The notes under the pieces are model-generated. The model was not told where the DNA came from. It searched no databases and was given only the letters and a program-made list of their open reading frames with translations. From the NCBI GenBank assembly GCA_951799425.1, contig OX637391.1, positions 53,729,069-53,793,068 on the forward strand: a DNA stretch of 64,000 bases, read 5' to 3'. The position numbers were made by a program, and so were the translations under genes. Positions 1-11,423 of this stretch are shown here, piece by piece. Source of the DNA: Ilex aquifolium. Its lineage: Eukaryota; Streptophyta; Magnoliopsida; Aquifoliales; Aquifoliaceae. Numbering within the stretch: position 1 is the first letter of the stretch; each line of letters begins with the position of its first letter.

Positions 1-2777
1 TATATGATTCCTGCATCTAATAGTTTCAACACTTCATTTTTTACCACTTCTTTCATAGTGGGATTAAGCCTACGCTGGGGGTCTCTGCGAGGGCTAGTTC
101 CTTCTTCCAGATTAATTTTATGAGAACAGATCAGGGGACTAATACCTTTTATATCAGCAATGTTCCAACCTAAGGCTGACTTATGCTCATTCAGGGTCCG
201 AATTAATTTCTCACCTTGAGACTCAGACAATTCAGATGAGATAATAACAGGAAAAGTATCACCTGGACCAAGGAAAACATGCTTTAAGCCCTTAGGCAGA
301 GGCTTCAATTCAACTTTGGGTGCTTCCACACTTGAAGGAATTTGTTTTTCACCTTTCTCAGGTAACTCCTCAAATTTCGGTTGCCATGTCCGAGTGCCAT
401 AGTCCTGAGTTCTATCAAAAATAGCACAAATATCAGCTACATCAGATGGATCACTGATAGAATTACATTCAGAATGAATAAGAAAATACTCAAGGGGATC
501 AAAATCATGAGCTATAGAAACTCCCTTATCCATGAGTGAGTCAATCATGTATGCTTGATGGCTCTCGTCATCATCTTCTGGCTGTTTTGCAATATGAAAA
601 ATATTCACCTCGAGAGTCATGTTCCCAAAAGACAGCTTCATGAGCCCGTTCCTGCAATTAATAAGAGCATTAGCTGTGGCAAGGAAAGGCCTACCTAAAA
701 TCAAAGGAATTTTAGAAGTAGTATCAACAACAGAACTAGTGTCAAGGATTAGGAAATCAACAGGATAATAAAATTTATCAATTTGAATTAGAACATCCTC
801 TACCACACCCCGAGGTACTTTGACTGAACGGTCAGCCAATTGCAATACCACAGTGGTTGGTTTGATTTCTCCCAACCCTAACTGCAAATAAATAGAATAT
901 GACATTAGATTCACACTAGCTCCTAAATCTAGCAAAGCCTGCCCAAACTCATTATTTCCAATGTTGCATGCAATGGTTGGACAACCAGGATCCTTGTACT
1001 TGGGAGGAATCCGCTGCTCAATTAGAGCACTAACTTGTTCTGTCAGGAACGCTGTCTTCTTCACATGGTGCTTCCTCTTGACTGTACACAAATCCTTGAG
1101 AACATTTGCATAAGTAGGTACTTGTTTAATCACATGCAAAAGAGGAAGATTGATTTTTACCTGCCTTAGATTCTCTAGGATTTCATTGTTAGCATCCAGA
1201 GTTCGCTTGCTTGATTTTAAAGCTTGAGGAAATGGTACCTTAACAAGACTCTTTGTCACCTCAGGTTCCTTAGGCAGATCGGCATCACTATTATCTTGAT
1301 CATCTGATTTGTCCGTTGTTGGAGTGTGTAATGACTCACCACTTCGTGTCACAATGGCATTCACATCCTTCAAATTCTCTTGTGCCATGTGTTGACCATG
1401 GGGTGCAGACTGAGCTTGAGAAGGGAACTTACCTCGCTCATTCACACTCAAAGAGCTCATCAATTTAGACATTTGACTTTTTATCTCTTTGTTTTCTTCA
1501 ACAACCTGCACAATCAAAGATTCAAACTTTTGGTTAGTCTTACCCTGTGTCTCAATAAAAGCATGCAAAGTGTCTTCTAAAGGACTCCTAGAAGATGTAG
1601 GTGTATGATAAGGTGCAGGGTATGATCTAGGGGGTTGTGCAGGTGGCTGATTTTCAGACTTCCAGCTAAAATTGGGGTGATTGCGCCACCCCGGATTATA
1701 GGTATCAAAGTAAGGTGTAAAAGGCTTCTTGTACATACCTAAGGCATTACATTGTTCCTCATACATCCCTCTCATCTCAGCAAGTGTGAGACATTCTTGG
1801 GCGAGGTGATCTACCCCGCCACACACAAAACATGGTCCAAAAGACTCTGCATGATTAGCCACGTGTGTTGGCTTTAAGTCCTTAGTCTTTAACACATCTA
1901 ACTCCCTAGTGAGCATCTCAACCTTAGCCTTTAGGCTATCATCTTCCCTGAGATGGTAAATTCCACCACCATTTGGGTTCCCTGCAGGTCGTGACCTATT
2001 TGTGCTTTCAGTAGCACTAGGTCCAGTCCAAGTGTGAGCTTTTTCAGCAAGCTCATTGAGGTATTCTATGGCCTCATCAGGATCTTTTTGTAAGAACTCA
2101 CCATTACACATCATCTCCACAAATTGGCGTTCTCTAGGTGTAAGTCCCTCATAAAAATAGCTCACTAAACGCCAATTCTCATACCCATGGTGAGGACACA
2201 TACTCAACAACTCCTTAAATCTCTCCCAAGACTGATACAAAGTCTCACTATCCTTTTGTGCAAAGGTGGAGATTTGTCTTTTTAAAGCATTGGTCTTGTG
2301 TTGGGGGAAATATTTATTAAAGAAGACCTGAGTCATCTCACTCCATGTCCCAATAGATCGTGGTCTCAGCGAGTATAACCAACTCTTAGCTCTATCCTTC
2401 AAAGAGAAAGGAAAGAACTTAAGTCTCACGACATCATCAAGTGCAATTTGATTATGAAAAGTTGCAACTACCTCCTCAAACTCTCTAATGTGCACATATG
2501 GATTTTCATTTTCCAAGCCATGAAAAGTAGGGAGTAACTGTATCATCCCTGTTTTAAAATCTAGTTGGCGAGTATTAGCTGGAAACATGATGCATGATGG
2601 TGTGGATGTGCGTGTAGGGTGGAGGTAATCATGAAGAGTTTTAATGGGTTGATCTTCGTGTTCACCCATTTCTTCGGGACTCAATGGATTGTCAAATAAA
2701 GGATTTAAAAAATCTGAGTCTAACTCTACCACAGGCCTACTAGCAAATCTACCCAAGGTGTCTCTATATCTGTGCAT
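1..2777 (-). CDS. Gag-protease-(start of RT) polyprotein of the gypsy element, partial
   Basis: The first methionine codon of the frame is at 2777 (MHRYRDTLGRF...). A retrotransposon Gag domain follows (motifs QLLPTFHGL, FFPFSLKDRAKSWLYSL), then a CX2CX4HX4C zinc knuckle near 1835-1790 (CFVCGGVDHLAQEC). Further on comes an aspartic protease with a D-L-G-A-S active-site motif near 930 and the typical ILGRPFLATA motif near 690. The RT N-terminus (RRLNPTMKEVV) lies at the window edge. The reading continues past base 1. It is treated as a retroelement gene and not a host gene; the part seen looks whole. Confidence 0.85.
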   Translation of the reverse strand, partial: MHRYRDTLGRFASRPVVELDSDFLNPLFDNPLSPEEMGEHEDQPIKTLHDYLHPTRTSTPSCIMFPANTRQLDFKTGMIQLLPTFHGLENENPYVHIREFEEVVATFHNQIALDDVVRLKFFPFSLKDRAKSWLYSLRPRSIGTWSEMTQVFFNKYFPQHKTNALKRQISTFAQKDSETLYQSWERFKELLSMCPHHGYENWRLVSYFYEGLTPRERQFVEMMCNGEFLQKDPDEAIEYLNELAEKAHTWTGPSATESTNRSRPAGNPNGGGIYHLREDDSLKAKVEMLTRELDVLKTKDLKPTHVANHAESFGPCFVCGGVDHLAQECLTLAEMRGMYEEQCNALGMYKKPFTPYFDTYNPGWRNHPNFSWKSENQPPAQPPRSYPAPYHTPTSSRSPLEDTLHAFIETQGKTNQKFESLIVQVVEENKEIKSQMSKLMSSLSVNERGKFPSQAQSAPHGQHMAQENLKDVNAIVTRSGESLHTPTTDKSDDQDNSDADLPKEPEVTKSLVKVPFPQALKSSKRTLDANNEILENLRQVKINLPLLHVIKQVPTYANVLKDLCTVKRKHHVKKTAFLTEQVSALIEQRIPPKYKDPGCPTIACNIGNNEFGQALLDLGASVNLMSYSIYLQLGLGEIKPTTVVLQLADRSVKVPRGVVEDVLIQIDKFYYPVDFLILDTSSVVDTTSKIPLILGRPFLATANALINCRNGLMKLSFGNMTLEVNIFHIAKQPEDDDESHQAYMIDSLMDKGVSIAHDFDPLEYFLIHSECNSISDPSDVADICAIFDRTQDYGTRTWQPKFEELPEKGEKQIPSSVEAPKVELKPLPKGLKHVFLGPGDTFPVIISSELSESQGEKLIRTLNEHKSALGWNIADIKGISPLICSHKINLEEGTSPRRDPQRRLNPTMKEVVKNEVLKLLDAGII

Positions 2778-2933
2778 GCAAGGCAATGAAACACTAAAAG
2801 AATAAAAATACTATAAAAAGAAAGAAGATAAATAATAATAATAATAACAATGCAGCAAGCTAAAAGAAGGAACGAAGTTACCGCTTTTGCAGACTGTTGA
2901 AAAGAAAAACTATCTAACAATTCTTCTACCGTC

Positions 2934-2951
2934 TCCCCGGCAACGGCGCCA
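2934..2951 (-). other. Primer-binding site, tRNA-Asp type
   Basis: On the minus strand the sequence reads TGGCGCCGTTGCCGGGGA, directly inside the LTR end. It matches the 3' end of plant tRNA-Asp, a primer used by many plant gypsy elements. It fixes element orientation and the inner LTR edge. Confidence 0.85.
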
Positions 2952-2956
2952 AAATT

Positions 2957-4341
2957 TGATTACGCCCAAAGAATAACACGGTAATTGTAGCACAGTTTTG
3001 GGGTGTCGATTCCACAGAGAGACAAATTAAAAGAATAATAGATAGGAACAAAGAAACTAAAGAAAAATATTAAATGATTACTGGAGAATAAAGATTAATT
3101 TTAAAATGCAAATTAAAGTGAAACAAAGTGACTAACGTAAAAAGTACTCAAATTTGACAAACAGTAAAGCGACGGGAATCCCTTGCACAAATCTGGTATT
3201 TTAATTATTCTTAATTCATTGAATAACTCAATTAGGAATTCAATTCCCAAAATTCCCAACCGGAAGGTATAGATTTATAAACCAAGATCAAACCACATGT
3301 AACCCTTTTGAAAAATCATTCCCCACTTTGAAAACACGTAAATTATTATCACTATTGAGAAAATTCAACGACGACAATATACTCGAGAAGCAATATTGCA
3401 ACAAAGAATTAAATCAATATAGATAAATAATTGATCCAAACATAATCAAAGAACTAATCCATTTAATAGAAAAAGCATGACTGAATCCATAAACAGAATA
3501 AATTCTATGACTATTCGGAGAAGAAAACCTCAACAATAAATTGAGAATGATAAAACAAAAGAGTTTTACTAATTAGAAATCAAATGCATAAATTAAAAAT
3601 AAATAAACTATCATCTATTGTGCAAGTTCAACCCTCGCCTTACTTGAGAATTTAGTTACCCATAAATATACTGGACAACAAAAATCTCCCAAAAAAAATA
3701 AAACAAACCGGTGGTCATCGGCCTGTTTCTGCTCTCTGTTTCGTCGTCTGCCTTTTGCCCAGAACAGCGCCTCCTCCCACCTTCTGTTTTTCTCCAGCCG
3801 TCACACACCCCTTAAGAATGAAAAAAGCCAGCCTTTTATATATGAAAAGGTCAAAGCCAAAGTCCAGCCGCCACATGCAAGGAAAAAGAAAGGGTTTTTT
3901 TTTTATTAAAACTCTAACTCCTTGTTTTAAAAATAACATCTTCCTCCCTTCTCTTTTTCAACTTTTCTATTTCAATCCTTTTTGATTTCAGCTTTTCTTC
4001 TTCAGCCCCTAAAGCCCAAACCCACTTGTATTTGGAAAAGCTAAAGCCCAAATCTGTTGAGTGATGGGTCCAATTGACAGCTGCATCAATTTCAACTCTT
4101 TTTACTCCATGGGCTGTCATCAAAATAAAAACAAATATAAAAGCCCAATTGTAAATTATCTTTCACCAACCAATAATGCAATATTTAAGATTTAAAACAT
4201 TATAAAATGATGCTCAAATATATCTCAATGTGAATAGATATTAAATTCAATAATATAAATTATATCCAATTATTTCTATTCACATTTTTGCATTTTAATC
4301 AAATAATAGGGTATTTAGAATGCACTTTCGCGCACTCATCA
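2957..4341 (-). repeat. 5' long terminal repeat of the gypsy element
   Basis: The LTR is about 1385 bp. On the element strand it begins TGATGAGTGCGCG at 4341 and ends with CA at 2957, a few bases before the primer-binding site. The ends follow the TG...CA rule. The partner LTR is outside the window, so the boundary at 4341 rests on the terminal dinucleotide and the change of sequence character. Short ORFs on both strands within it are not host genes. Confidence 0.75.
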
Positions 4342-5255
4342 CCTACATTGTTGTTTCATGATGAATCAGATAATGTACCCTATCAATAGAGGGCATATCA
4401 AGCAGAATATAAGGTCCCATCCGACCGTGGATTGTGTTGTGTTTGATGCAATGTTGGTGACATACACTATGAAAAGCATATGAGAATAGTATCGGAAGTT
4501 TCGAACATCATATACAATCTTTCCTTTTTGGTAAGTAAACATCATATACAGCCTAAAGAAGGAAAGAACAGACAAAAACGACACTGGATCCAAAAATCTT
4601 TACTTTACCTAACCAAAAGATTAATTAAAATGTTACAAGGAGAAGAGAAAGAAGATTAGCATCTGAACACTATGAAAAGCAACTCTATTGATGCATTGAA
4701 AAATACAACGATGTCCAAGCAGCGTTTTGGCTGCTGGAAAGTTATGAAACTCTTAATAGTTCAAGGAAACCCAAAAAAAAAAAATGCCTTCTATGTGTTA
4801 GCATTTGAAAGAAACCCCCTACTAAGAGGGGAAAAAAAATGAAGCAAATATCCTAAGCTACATATCAGAGAAACAAGGAATACATTTTGGAAATATAAGG
4901 AAACAGAAATAAAGGACAACCGATGTAATGATACTCCAGGATCAAGCAAGTACGAACCGGTTAGGATCCCAAAGCTGTGGGAGGTAAAGAGAACCAGTGG
5001 CAACCTGACCCTTCTTGCTTTTCTGTTGCAAAAGATACAGAAAGAGCAAAGTTTAAACGGCACAACATGAGACGGGAAAAAAAACATCCCCTCCCTAGTA
5101 TGGTGTGTTATTACTCATGTCACTATATGAACCTGTCTGCCTTTCTGATGCAGAACTTATTTGATGTTCGGTGAAATTTTTTTTCAAAAGGTTGGCCCTT
5201 ACACCAATGGTGCCCATGAATGTGCATTACATGTACCAACATGATTCTGTGCACC
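4342..5255. other. Spacer and probable 3' untranslated region of the DUF506 gene
   Basis: No coding exon is visible here on either strand. The part next to 5255 is probably the 3' untranslated region of the minus-strand DUF506 gene. The small ORFs (for example 4791-5087 minus and 4977-5174 plus) have no recognisable protein character. Confidence 0.5.
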
Positions 5256-7155
5256 TCAAGGAGTCCTGAATGAAGGATGCTTCTGCCACAGAAATTTCCA
5301 CCACCGATTTTTGTCATTGTTTATGGGGTTTAACATTCGCTCTACTTCAATTTCAGATTGGATCAAAGATTGCAAGCGCTTTAAATGTCCACTGCACTGC
5401 TTATGCTCAGGACTTGTGCTGTTAATATCCTGTTCATCAGGCTTAAACTTTCTGTTGTAGGGTGTCTGCCACTTAGCTTGCAAATAAGCGAGAGATCTCC
5501 AGGGAGGAAGGGGCATTGAGTTCTGCTCGAGAGAAGATCTAGCAGCTTCAACCATGACTTGAAGGAACTGGTTCAGCTTCGTCAAGGATCCCACGTAAAC
5601 AACTGGAAGGGAATTCAATATATAATCATAGGTATGAACAGCTCTGGCTATTTCAAAGTGGCTCCGAAAGTCAATATCAATGATGAAACGCTCAGAGCTC
5701 CCAGTATCATTGTAATTCACCACATCTATGTACTCGTGATCCCCTGCATGATAGCACTAGTTATCAGATCAAAAAAGCACAAGCTAATTTTCTCCTCAAG
5801 GAAGTGTGAGAGGGAGAGAGTTCCCTGGACAGGGCCCGCAAGCCAGTCCAAACGTCAGATCTAAAAATGCAAGATAAGAAGAGGAAATCTGCTACAACTA
5901 CTCTGCTTTTGCACAAGCCCCCAATAGTCTGAGCCTACCACAACACTATTAGTCTGCTAAGATATGCCACCCCTCCAGAACAAATTTGATGTAATAAATT
6001 TTTATTGTCCAATAATTGCTTATAAACTTGTGACGATCATCAGATGAAAACACTAGTTATTGCATTCCAGCAGCGATATGTAAGAGTATGTGACAGATGA
6101 AGAGAGGTTCAACCATGGCTCTAAAGCTTTCAACAACTTATTGAAGTTTTTCTTTTCCCCATCTTGGTGAGAAGTTACATATTTTTGCACTCTTATTATA
6201 TATAAACCTAACACAGAACATGCAATTGAAGCTCAAGGAAGCTGATGGCATACCTCCAGGAACCTTACCACCACCCTGCCACTTGGATGCGCATACAGCA
6301 GCATCAAAACCAGAAAACCTCAGAAGCTTTACCAGAGAAAACCTGATGCAACTAGCATTGCATGGTCCTGACTTGACAGTGTGAAGATCAATGCCTTTAA
6401 TAGATAGCATAAGAGAATTAACAACTGACAGCAAATCGCTCTCATACTGATCCACTGACTTCTTGTAATACTGCACAATGACAGATAAAAAGCTTATGTG
6501 AAGACTTGTAAACAAATCAATAGTCATATTGTCTTTGATAAAAGATATAGAACTGTGCAACATTTATCTAATCCACTGGCACAGCACCACGGAAATACAA
6601 TAACATGCAGACTTCATCAATTCAAACAAACTGCCACACTAGAGTCCATCTAAAACATTGTTTTTTAAACATACAGGCTCTGTTTGATATTAATTCCCAA
6701 ACCTAATGTCGTCTCAATCCTTGTTTTCATAGTTTGAAAAATGAAAATCGATTGCTGCACTCAAGTCATCAAATCCAGTCCCAAAACATCACAACTCATA
6801 AACAACACGAATTGCCAAAAAAATCAGATTTTTTTTTATTAAGAACAACAAACAGAATAGCATGAAAGCATTTACATTTCCATCAAATGTGAAATATAAA
6901 AAATTGTAGAGAGAGAGAAAAACTAACAGATATCTTGTCAGCAAGGTGAGCAAGATCGCAGAACCCAGAATCGCTGTCGCTACTCCACCTTGACTGTGTC
7001 CCACCACTTCCATTTTCCAAGAAATCACTAACCATAACCGCCAAGTCTTGCTCACTCTCGTGGCTAAACCCACCTCCAATGTCACCCACCCCACCACCAA
7101 CGCCGCCCAGTCTCATCCACAAGTCCCCCGTGGCTATACAGATTCTACAATCCAT
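5256..7155 (-). CDS. DUF506 (PDDEXK-like) family protein, complete, 3 exons
   Basis: The exons are 7155-6928, 6470-6254 and 5743-5256, with GT-AG junctions in consistent phase, for 310 residues. The family is plant DUF506, classed by profile work as PDDEXK-nuclease-like but of unknown biochemical function. Family motifs are visible: GGFSHESEQDLAVMV and SDFLENGS near the N-terminus, SSDSDSGF around residue 60, then the conserved core CxSKW...GGDHEYIDVV, RFIIDIDF and FEIARAV. The C-terminal part reads PPWRS, YLQAKWQ. The start is the ATG at 7155; an upstream in-frame stop leaves no earlier ATG in that frame. The length fits the family (roughly 280-400). The glycine-rich stretch at residues 20-32 is low complexity. 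Transcription runs toward the gypsy LTR. Function and the start codon are inference; exon structure is seen directly. Confidence 0.9.
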
Positions 7156-7800
7156 CCCCACCCACCACTCTTCGCCGATCAAATTACCTCCAAAACCATC
7201 AAATTTTCAAAAATCACCATTTTTTCCCCTTATAAGACAATCATCACAACCTAACTTCGCGAAATTGGGTAATTCGACAGCAACAACTGCACTAAATCAT
7301 ACAAATTGACCTCAAACTTTGTAACCTTACTAACGAACTCAATATTTTTCAACAGAACATATCCAAATACCCAAAATTCGACAAATTCTGGAAATTTGGA
7401 AGCCCTAACCTCGCATAAATTAGAACAATCCTTCCTATTTGTATTTACTTATCGATAAGAACATAGAAAATAATTATTGCATAATTGAATGACTCAATTC
7501 CTGTTTTGGGGGACGAAGAAATGGGAATTTGATGATCCAGAGGGGCGAGAGAAGAAGGAAAGAGAATTTGGCCAGTTCTGCAACCCAGAGGATGAAGAAG
7601 AAAGCAATGAAGAGGAAGATGGATAGAAGAATTCATATAAAAGTGGAGATAGTTGTGAAATGACGACAATGGGCTTGGATGATTTCGTAACGACCAAGTT
7701 AAGATGGATGTTGTATTTAACGAAAGTTTCGGGGGAGAAAAGGATAAGGCGAAAGGGAAACTGTACCTAGACGGAGAAGGATAACACATTCAATTTCTAT
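7156..7800 (-). other. Probable 5' leader/promoter of the DUF506 gene
   Basis: Upstream of the DUF506 start the minus strand is rich in pyrimidines, with TCC and CTT runs around 7500-7790. It contains short ORFs (7789-7445, and a nested one) that look like leader sequence and not genes. No TATA box is confidently placed. Confidence 0.4.
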
Positions 7801-8469
7801 GAATTTAAGAATAATATTATTTTATATTCTATTTTTAAGATTTTTCTACTGGCAAAAATTTTACTGTTAACATATACAGTTACAGATGTTTTTAGCTGTT
7901 CTGATTGGTCCTTTAACAAACACCTTATGCAATAACAACGTCATCAATATGGGTATACGGGCGATGGGTAAATTAAATTTCAATTTACAATCCGAAAGAT
8001 TGTTAAATTCTTATTTTGTACTTTAAAAAATAAAAAAATTTATATTATACCCTGAAAAAAATAAAAAAATAGCATTTAAGTTCAACTACCACATGCTAAC
8101 TTAATATTGGGTAATGACACTGTCACGAGAGCCTTACAGATACTCAATATATTTTTGGGTGGGGCCAGATTGTGGACAGTACCAACTACCACATGCTCAC
8201 TTTAAGGAATTAAACTATTTTATAAAAAAGGTAGACCTTAAAAGCGGAATCTTAAATAATTTCAAAATACCATTGTAGTTAAAAATTGATCCCTTGACAT
8301 TAAAAAAATGATGCCAATATAGTGCTGCCAGGGTCTTTTGGAGGGTTTTTCCGTATATTCGAATAAACCTGCACCAACTCTAAGTAACATGATGTATAAT
8401 AATTTATCAAAAAAAAAAAAAAACATGTTGAATAATATATTCATTTATCATTGGAGTTGTCTACGATTT

Positions 8470-8860
8470 CGGGGAAAAAAAATCAATACTGCACCGACAT
8501 TTATCACATTTGTGGATATTTTTATTACAGTTGTAGTACCAAAGAAAAGTGATAAAAAATAGCTACCACGATAATAAACAAAACTTCGACAAACGTGATA
8601 AATCACCTATTAAAGTGGTAATTTTTTTTTGTACTGAAGAAAAGTGATAAAAATAAGTATAACTACAGTAATAAAAAAAACCTTATAGTAGTGGTAAAAA
8701 CGCCCACAAAATAGTAAATCATCCACAAATGTGATAAATTTTTTTATTATAAAGTAACCCACAAGAGTTATAACACGACTCATTAAAATAATAAATTTTA
8801 GAAGTAAAGAATAAAAAAAAAAATTGGGTATTGTAGTCATCTTCTTTATCATTTTATTCG
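8470..8860. repeat. Dispersed AT-rich repeat, copy 1
   Basis: This stretch is built from variants of phrases such as TTTATCACATTTGTGG, GTAGTACCAAAGAAAAGTGATAAAAA and CCACAAATGTGATAAA. The same phrases occur in reverse complement at 52258-52500. The type is unknown; no terminal repeats or target-site duplication were identified. The neighbouring 7.8-8.47 kb and 8.86-9.0 kb hold only AT-rich spacer. Confidence 0.55.
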
Positions 8861-9006
8861 AAATAATTTTTTACAAAGGTTCTTGTGGATTTTGTATTGT
8901 TCATCTAAATTTTGTTGAAAGTGATAGAATTTTTCCAAAAAAATTGACTCATTTTTAATCGATAAACTCAATTATTTAGCATCTTTTTTCATTAAACAAA
9001 AGACAA

Positions 9007-9814
9007 GGGTCTGATTGGTTTGCATCTAAAAAAATAGTATTCGAAAATAGTTTTTGAGAAGAATTTTAAGAAAGTGTTTTTGAAAATTTTTAGATTGCAA
9101 AACCTGTTTGGTTATATATTTTTGAAAATAGTTTTAAAGAACAAAAAATTATAAAATTTGTTTGGGCAATAATCCACAAAATTAATTTTTAACTTATTAC
9201 TTTTGACCCAAAAAAAAAAATCACACTTATGTATCTTCTCTCTCAAGTAGTCATTCCACCACCGTCTAGAGTCTTTTCTCTCTCTCTCTCCACATTATGT
9301 TCTCACATAACAAGAACAGCCACACACACAAGCATACATACACACACACACACACACACACGTAGACACAAAACACATACACAAACCCACACAGATCTGT
9401 AGTTATTGCGAGAGAGAAAGAGAGAGAGGGGGGCAGATCTGAAGCACAGTGGAGAGAGAGGAGAGATAGGCAGATTTGAAGCACAGTGAAGATGCCGGAG
9501 AAGCAAAATGAAGACGCCGGAGAAGAAGACGCTGGGCAAAGTGGAGAAAGAGAGGAAGGAAAAAAAGAAGAAGTTGTTTGCTGCTCAGAGGACTCGAAGC
9601 CACGTCCTCATTTAGCTTGTTTAGTTTGTCTCCGTGCTTCCAAACTTTTCAAAGAAAACTGTGAAAACAAGTTTAACTTGTTTTCTATTTTTGTGTTCCA
9701 AATCTCATTTTTTAACAAAAATTTGAGAACAAAAATGCTAAGCAAACAAGTTTTTGGTGTTTATAAAATTTTGAGAACAAAAAATAATTTTCGAATCGCA
9801 AACCAAACACGCCC
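9007..9814. mobile_element. Non-autonomous TIR DNA transposon with microsatellite-rich interior
   Basis: The ends form imperfect terminal inverted repeats: GGGTCTGATTGGTTTGCAT at 9007 and, in reverse complement, GGGCGTGTTTGGTTTGCGA ending at 9814. Sub-terminal sequence also mirrors (TTTGAGAACAAAAA-type stretches). A short AGACAA string lies at both flanks, but its spacing is not symmetrical, so the target-site duplication is unresolved. The interior carries CT, CA and GA tracts (about 9265-9440). A 130-codon ORF on the plus strand has no recognisable domain. No transposase is seen. A hAT or Harbinger-derived MITE is plausible. Confidence 0.6.
9332..9361. repeat. (CA)n microsatellite
   Basis: A nearly pure CA dinucleotide run flanked by more irregular CA-rich sequence (about 9310-9390). 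It lies inside the 9007-9814 TIR element. Confidence 0.85.
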
Positions 9815-10019
9815 TATAGACAAGTCTTGGAATCTTATAATAAAAAAAATGTTATTTGAACATAATTTAAAATTTTAATTTAATATAACTATTAGATTAG
9901 AAATGTGTTCCTTCTAACATTGACAATCACAAGTCACAACTAATCCAATGACTATATTGAATTAGGTCCCTAATTAGTTTCTTATAGCAACTCCTTATAA
10001 TAAACAAGATAAGATACTT

Positions 10020-10770
10020 ATTGAATGTAATCTGCACGGGAGATTTTCTGCAATAGATAGAGATAGCGATCCTCTAGATGATGAACCTGAAACAACCAAA
10101 AGGTCAGAAAATGGGTTGGGTGAACATCCGACTTATCCCCTTCGAAGCTTAAGTCAGTAAGTGTTTGGAGGCTTGAGTACAGTGCATTTCTATTTTCTCA
10201 GTTTAGTTTGCGTACCTTTGTTCATATTTCTGAAGAGTATTTATACCTGGATTAGCAATGAGTGCAAGGGCTTGGGGTCTCATCTTGACATTTAATGACT
10301 TGCACTCTTATTCATGCGTAATAAATGTTCTCCACTCAGATTCTCGTGACTAGTTCACTCGGGCGATAGGATGAGTGCTCGGGACATGCCGAGCACTTAC
10401 GACCGTATCCCCGGTAATTTAAGTTCATCTGATCGACGCTTGACACCTATTCCCGAGTGTTTAATGCTCGGGGAACAAGACCTCGAGGTGCACTTAGGAC
10501 ATATGCTCGGTGCAATATCCATTAATGCTTTGCAATCATGACTGCCAGTTTGGATCTCGAGGATGCAGATGCTCATTAATAGTCATGTCATAGTCACTCA
10601 AGTCTTCATTAATGAGCTGTCAAGTCTTCTTAAATGCTGGTGTCAGTATGTATACTTAGCTCTTCTAAGTCATTACTCCTCGGTACCACCTTTCGGCGCC
10701 TTTTGAGTTTCATAACGGCTACATCTTTTCACATGTCAGTATGGGGGCTGCTGAGCCGCCTAAAGTCCCA
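10020..10770 (-). mobile_element. Probable solo LTR or LTR relic of a gypsy element
   Basis: Read on the minus strand, a TATA-like stretch (GGTATAAATACTC near 10250) is followed by CTGACTTAAGCTTCGAAGG near 10150. That resembles the conserved downstream part of several plant gypsy LTRs (ACTGACTTAAGCATCGGAG type). The stretch is richer in GC than its flanks. No internal retroelement coding sequence adjoins it. Ends and target-site duplication are not resolved. It is a fossil. Confidence 0.45.
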
Positions 10771-11108
10771 TCATAATCTATGGTAGGTTGCTTCATGCCT
10801 GGCTCTTAAAACGAATATCCAGAACTCCCTATTTTCCTCTCATAAAAAAAGATGAATATCATAGCTGCATCGCATTCAATCCCCATTTTGATTTTGATTT
10901 TGGGTGTCGTATGAGAATTTTGATTTTCCCGAGATCGGCGACGAGCTCCTATTTGTGCATTTTGTCTAGGAGACTAGAAAGATTCTAAGAACATCGTTGC
11001 AACGCCATTTTTGTTTAATTTTCGAATCCATTTGTCCCTGCGAAGCTGGACTAAGAATTGGGCTTTATGTAAAGCATTGGGCCACCTGAGGATTTGAGTT
11101 TAGGTCAA

Positions 11109-11124
11109 TCAACTAAGATTGAGG

Positions 11125-11167
<43 letters not shown>
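11109..11167. repeat. (CT)n microsatellite
   Basis: An almost pure CT run of just under 60 bp in a gene-free spacer. The adjoining sequence 10.8-11.1 kb shows no gene. Confidence 0.9.
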
Positions 11168-11169
<2 letters not shown>

Positions 11170-11222
11170 CTTCGGGGTCTAGATAAAGGTGAATTAACCA
11201 TTGCCAAGTATACTTCCCTTGT

Positions 11223-11423
11223 ACCATCGAGCGCGTAGATCAACTGGTTTGGGGATGTTCTAGCTTAACCAAGATCCTCAGTTTGAGACTTGGGAATGCA
11301 ATTGCGTTTAAATACTCGGTAGGAAGAGCTTTGCCACCCTTGTGGTCTTGCCCGGCTCGAATGTAGATTAGTCGGAGCCTGTTGTGACTACTGGACAACA
11401 GATGGTTTACACCAAAAAAAAAA
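11223..11423 (+). mobile_element. SINE with 17-bp target-site duplication
   Basis: A body of about 200 bp ends in a poly(A) tail (11414-11425). It is flanked by AAGTATACTTCCCTTGT (11206-11222) and AAGTATACTTACCTTGT (11424-11440), a 17-bp target-site duplication with one mismatch. Near the 5' end, TAGATCAACTGG resembles a Pol III A box. About 40 bp on, AGTTTGAGACTTG is a weak B box. The downstream ATTAGTCGGAGCC...GGATGGTTT-type sequence is common in tRNA-derived plant SINEs. No protein is encoded, as expected. Confidence 0.85.

Larger units (their letters stand above)
1..4341 (-). mobile_element. Ty3/gypsy LTR retroelement, 5' part (runs off the window)
   Basis: A minus-strand LTR retroelement enters from the left edge. 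In its own 5'-to-3' order it shows an LTR (4341-2957), a tRNA-Asp-type primer-binding site, gag with one zinc knuckle, an aspartic protease and the very start of reverse transcriptase. Gag and protease sequence resemble the non-chromoviral Athila/Tat branch; this is family recognition by eye. The visible internal part looks whole: I saw no break in the stretches I translated. The second LTR and target-site duplication lie outside, so age cannot be judged from LTR divergence. The element lies about 0.9 kb downstream of the DUF506 gene in the same orientation. Confidence 0.88.

Noticed and set aside
7445-7789. 114-codon minus-strand ORF upstream of DUF506
   Set aside because: Pyrimidine-rich leader sequence; Ser/Pro/Leu composition reflects CT bias and no domain was recognised.
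9486-9878. 130-codon plus-strand ORF
   Set aside because: It lies inside a TIR element, is Glu/Lys-rich at first and then reads through the terminal repeat; no domain or splice context.
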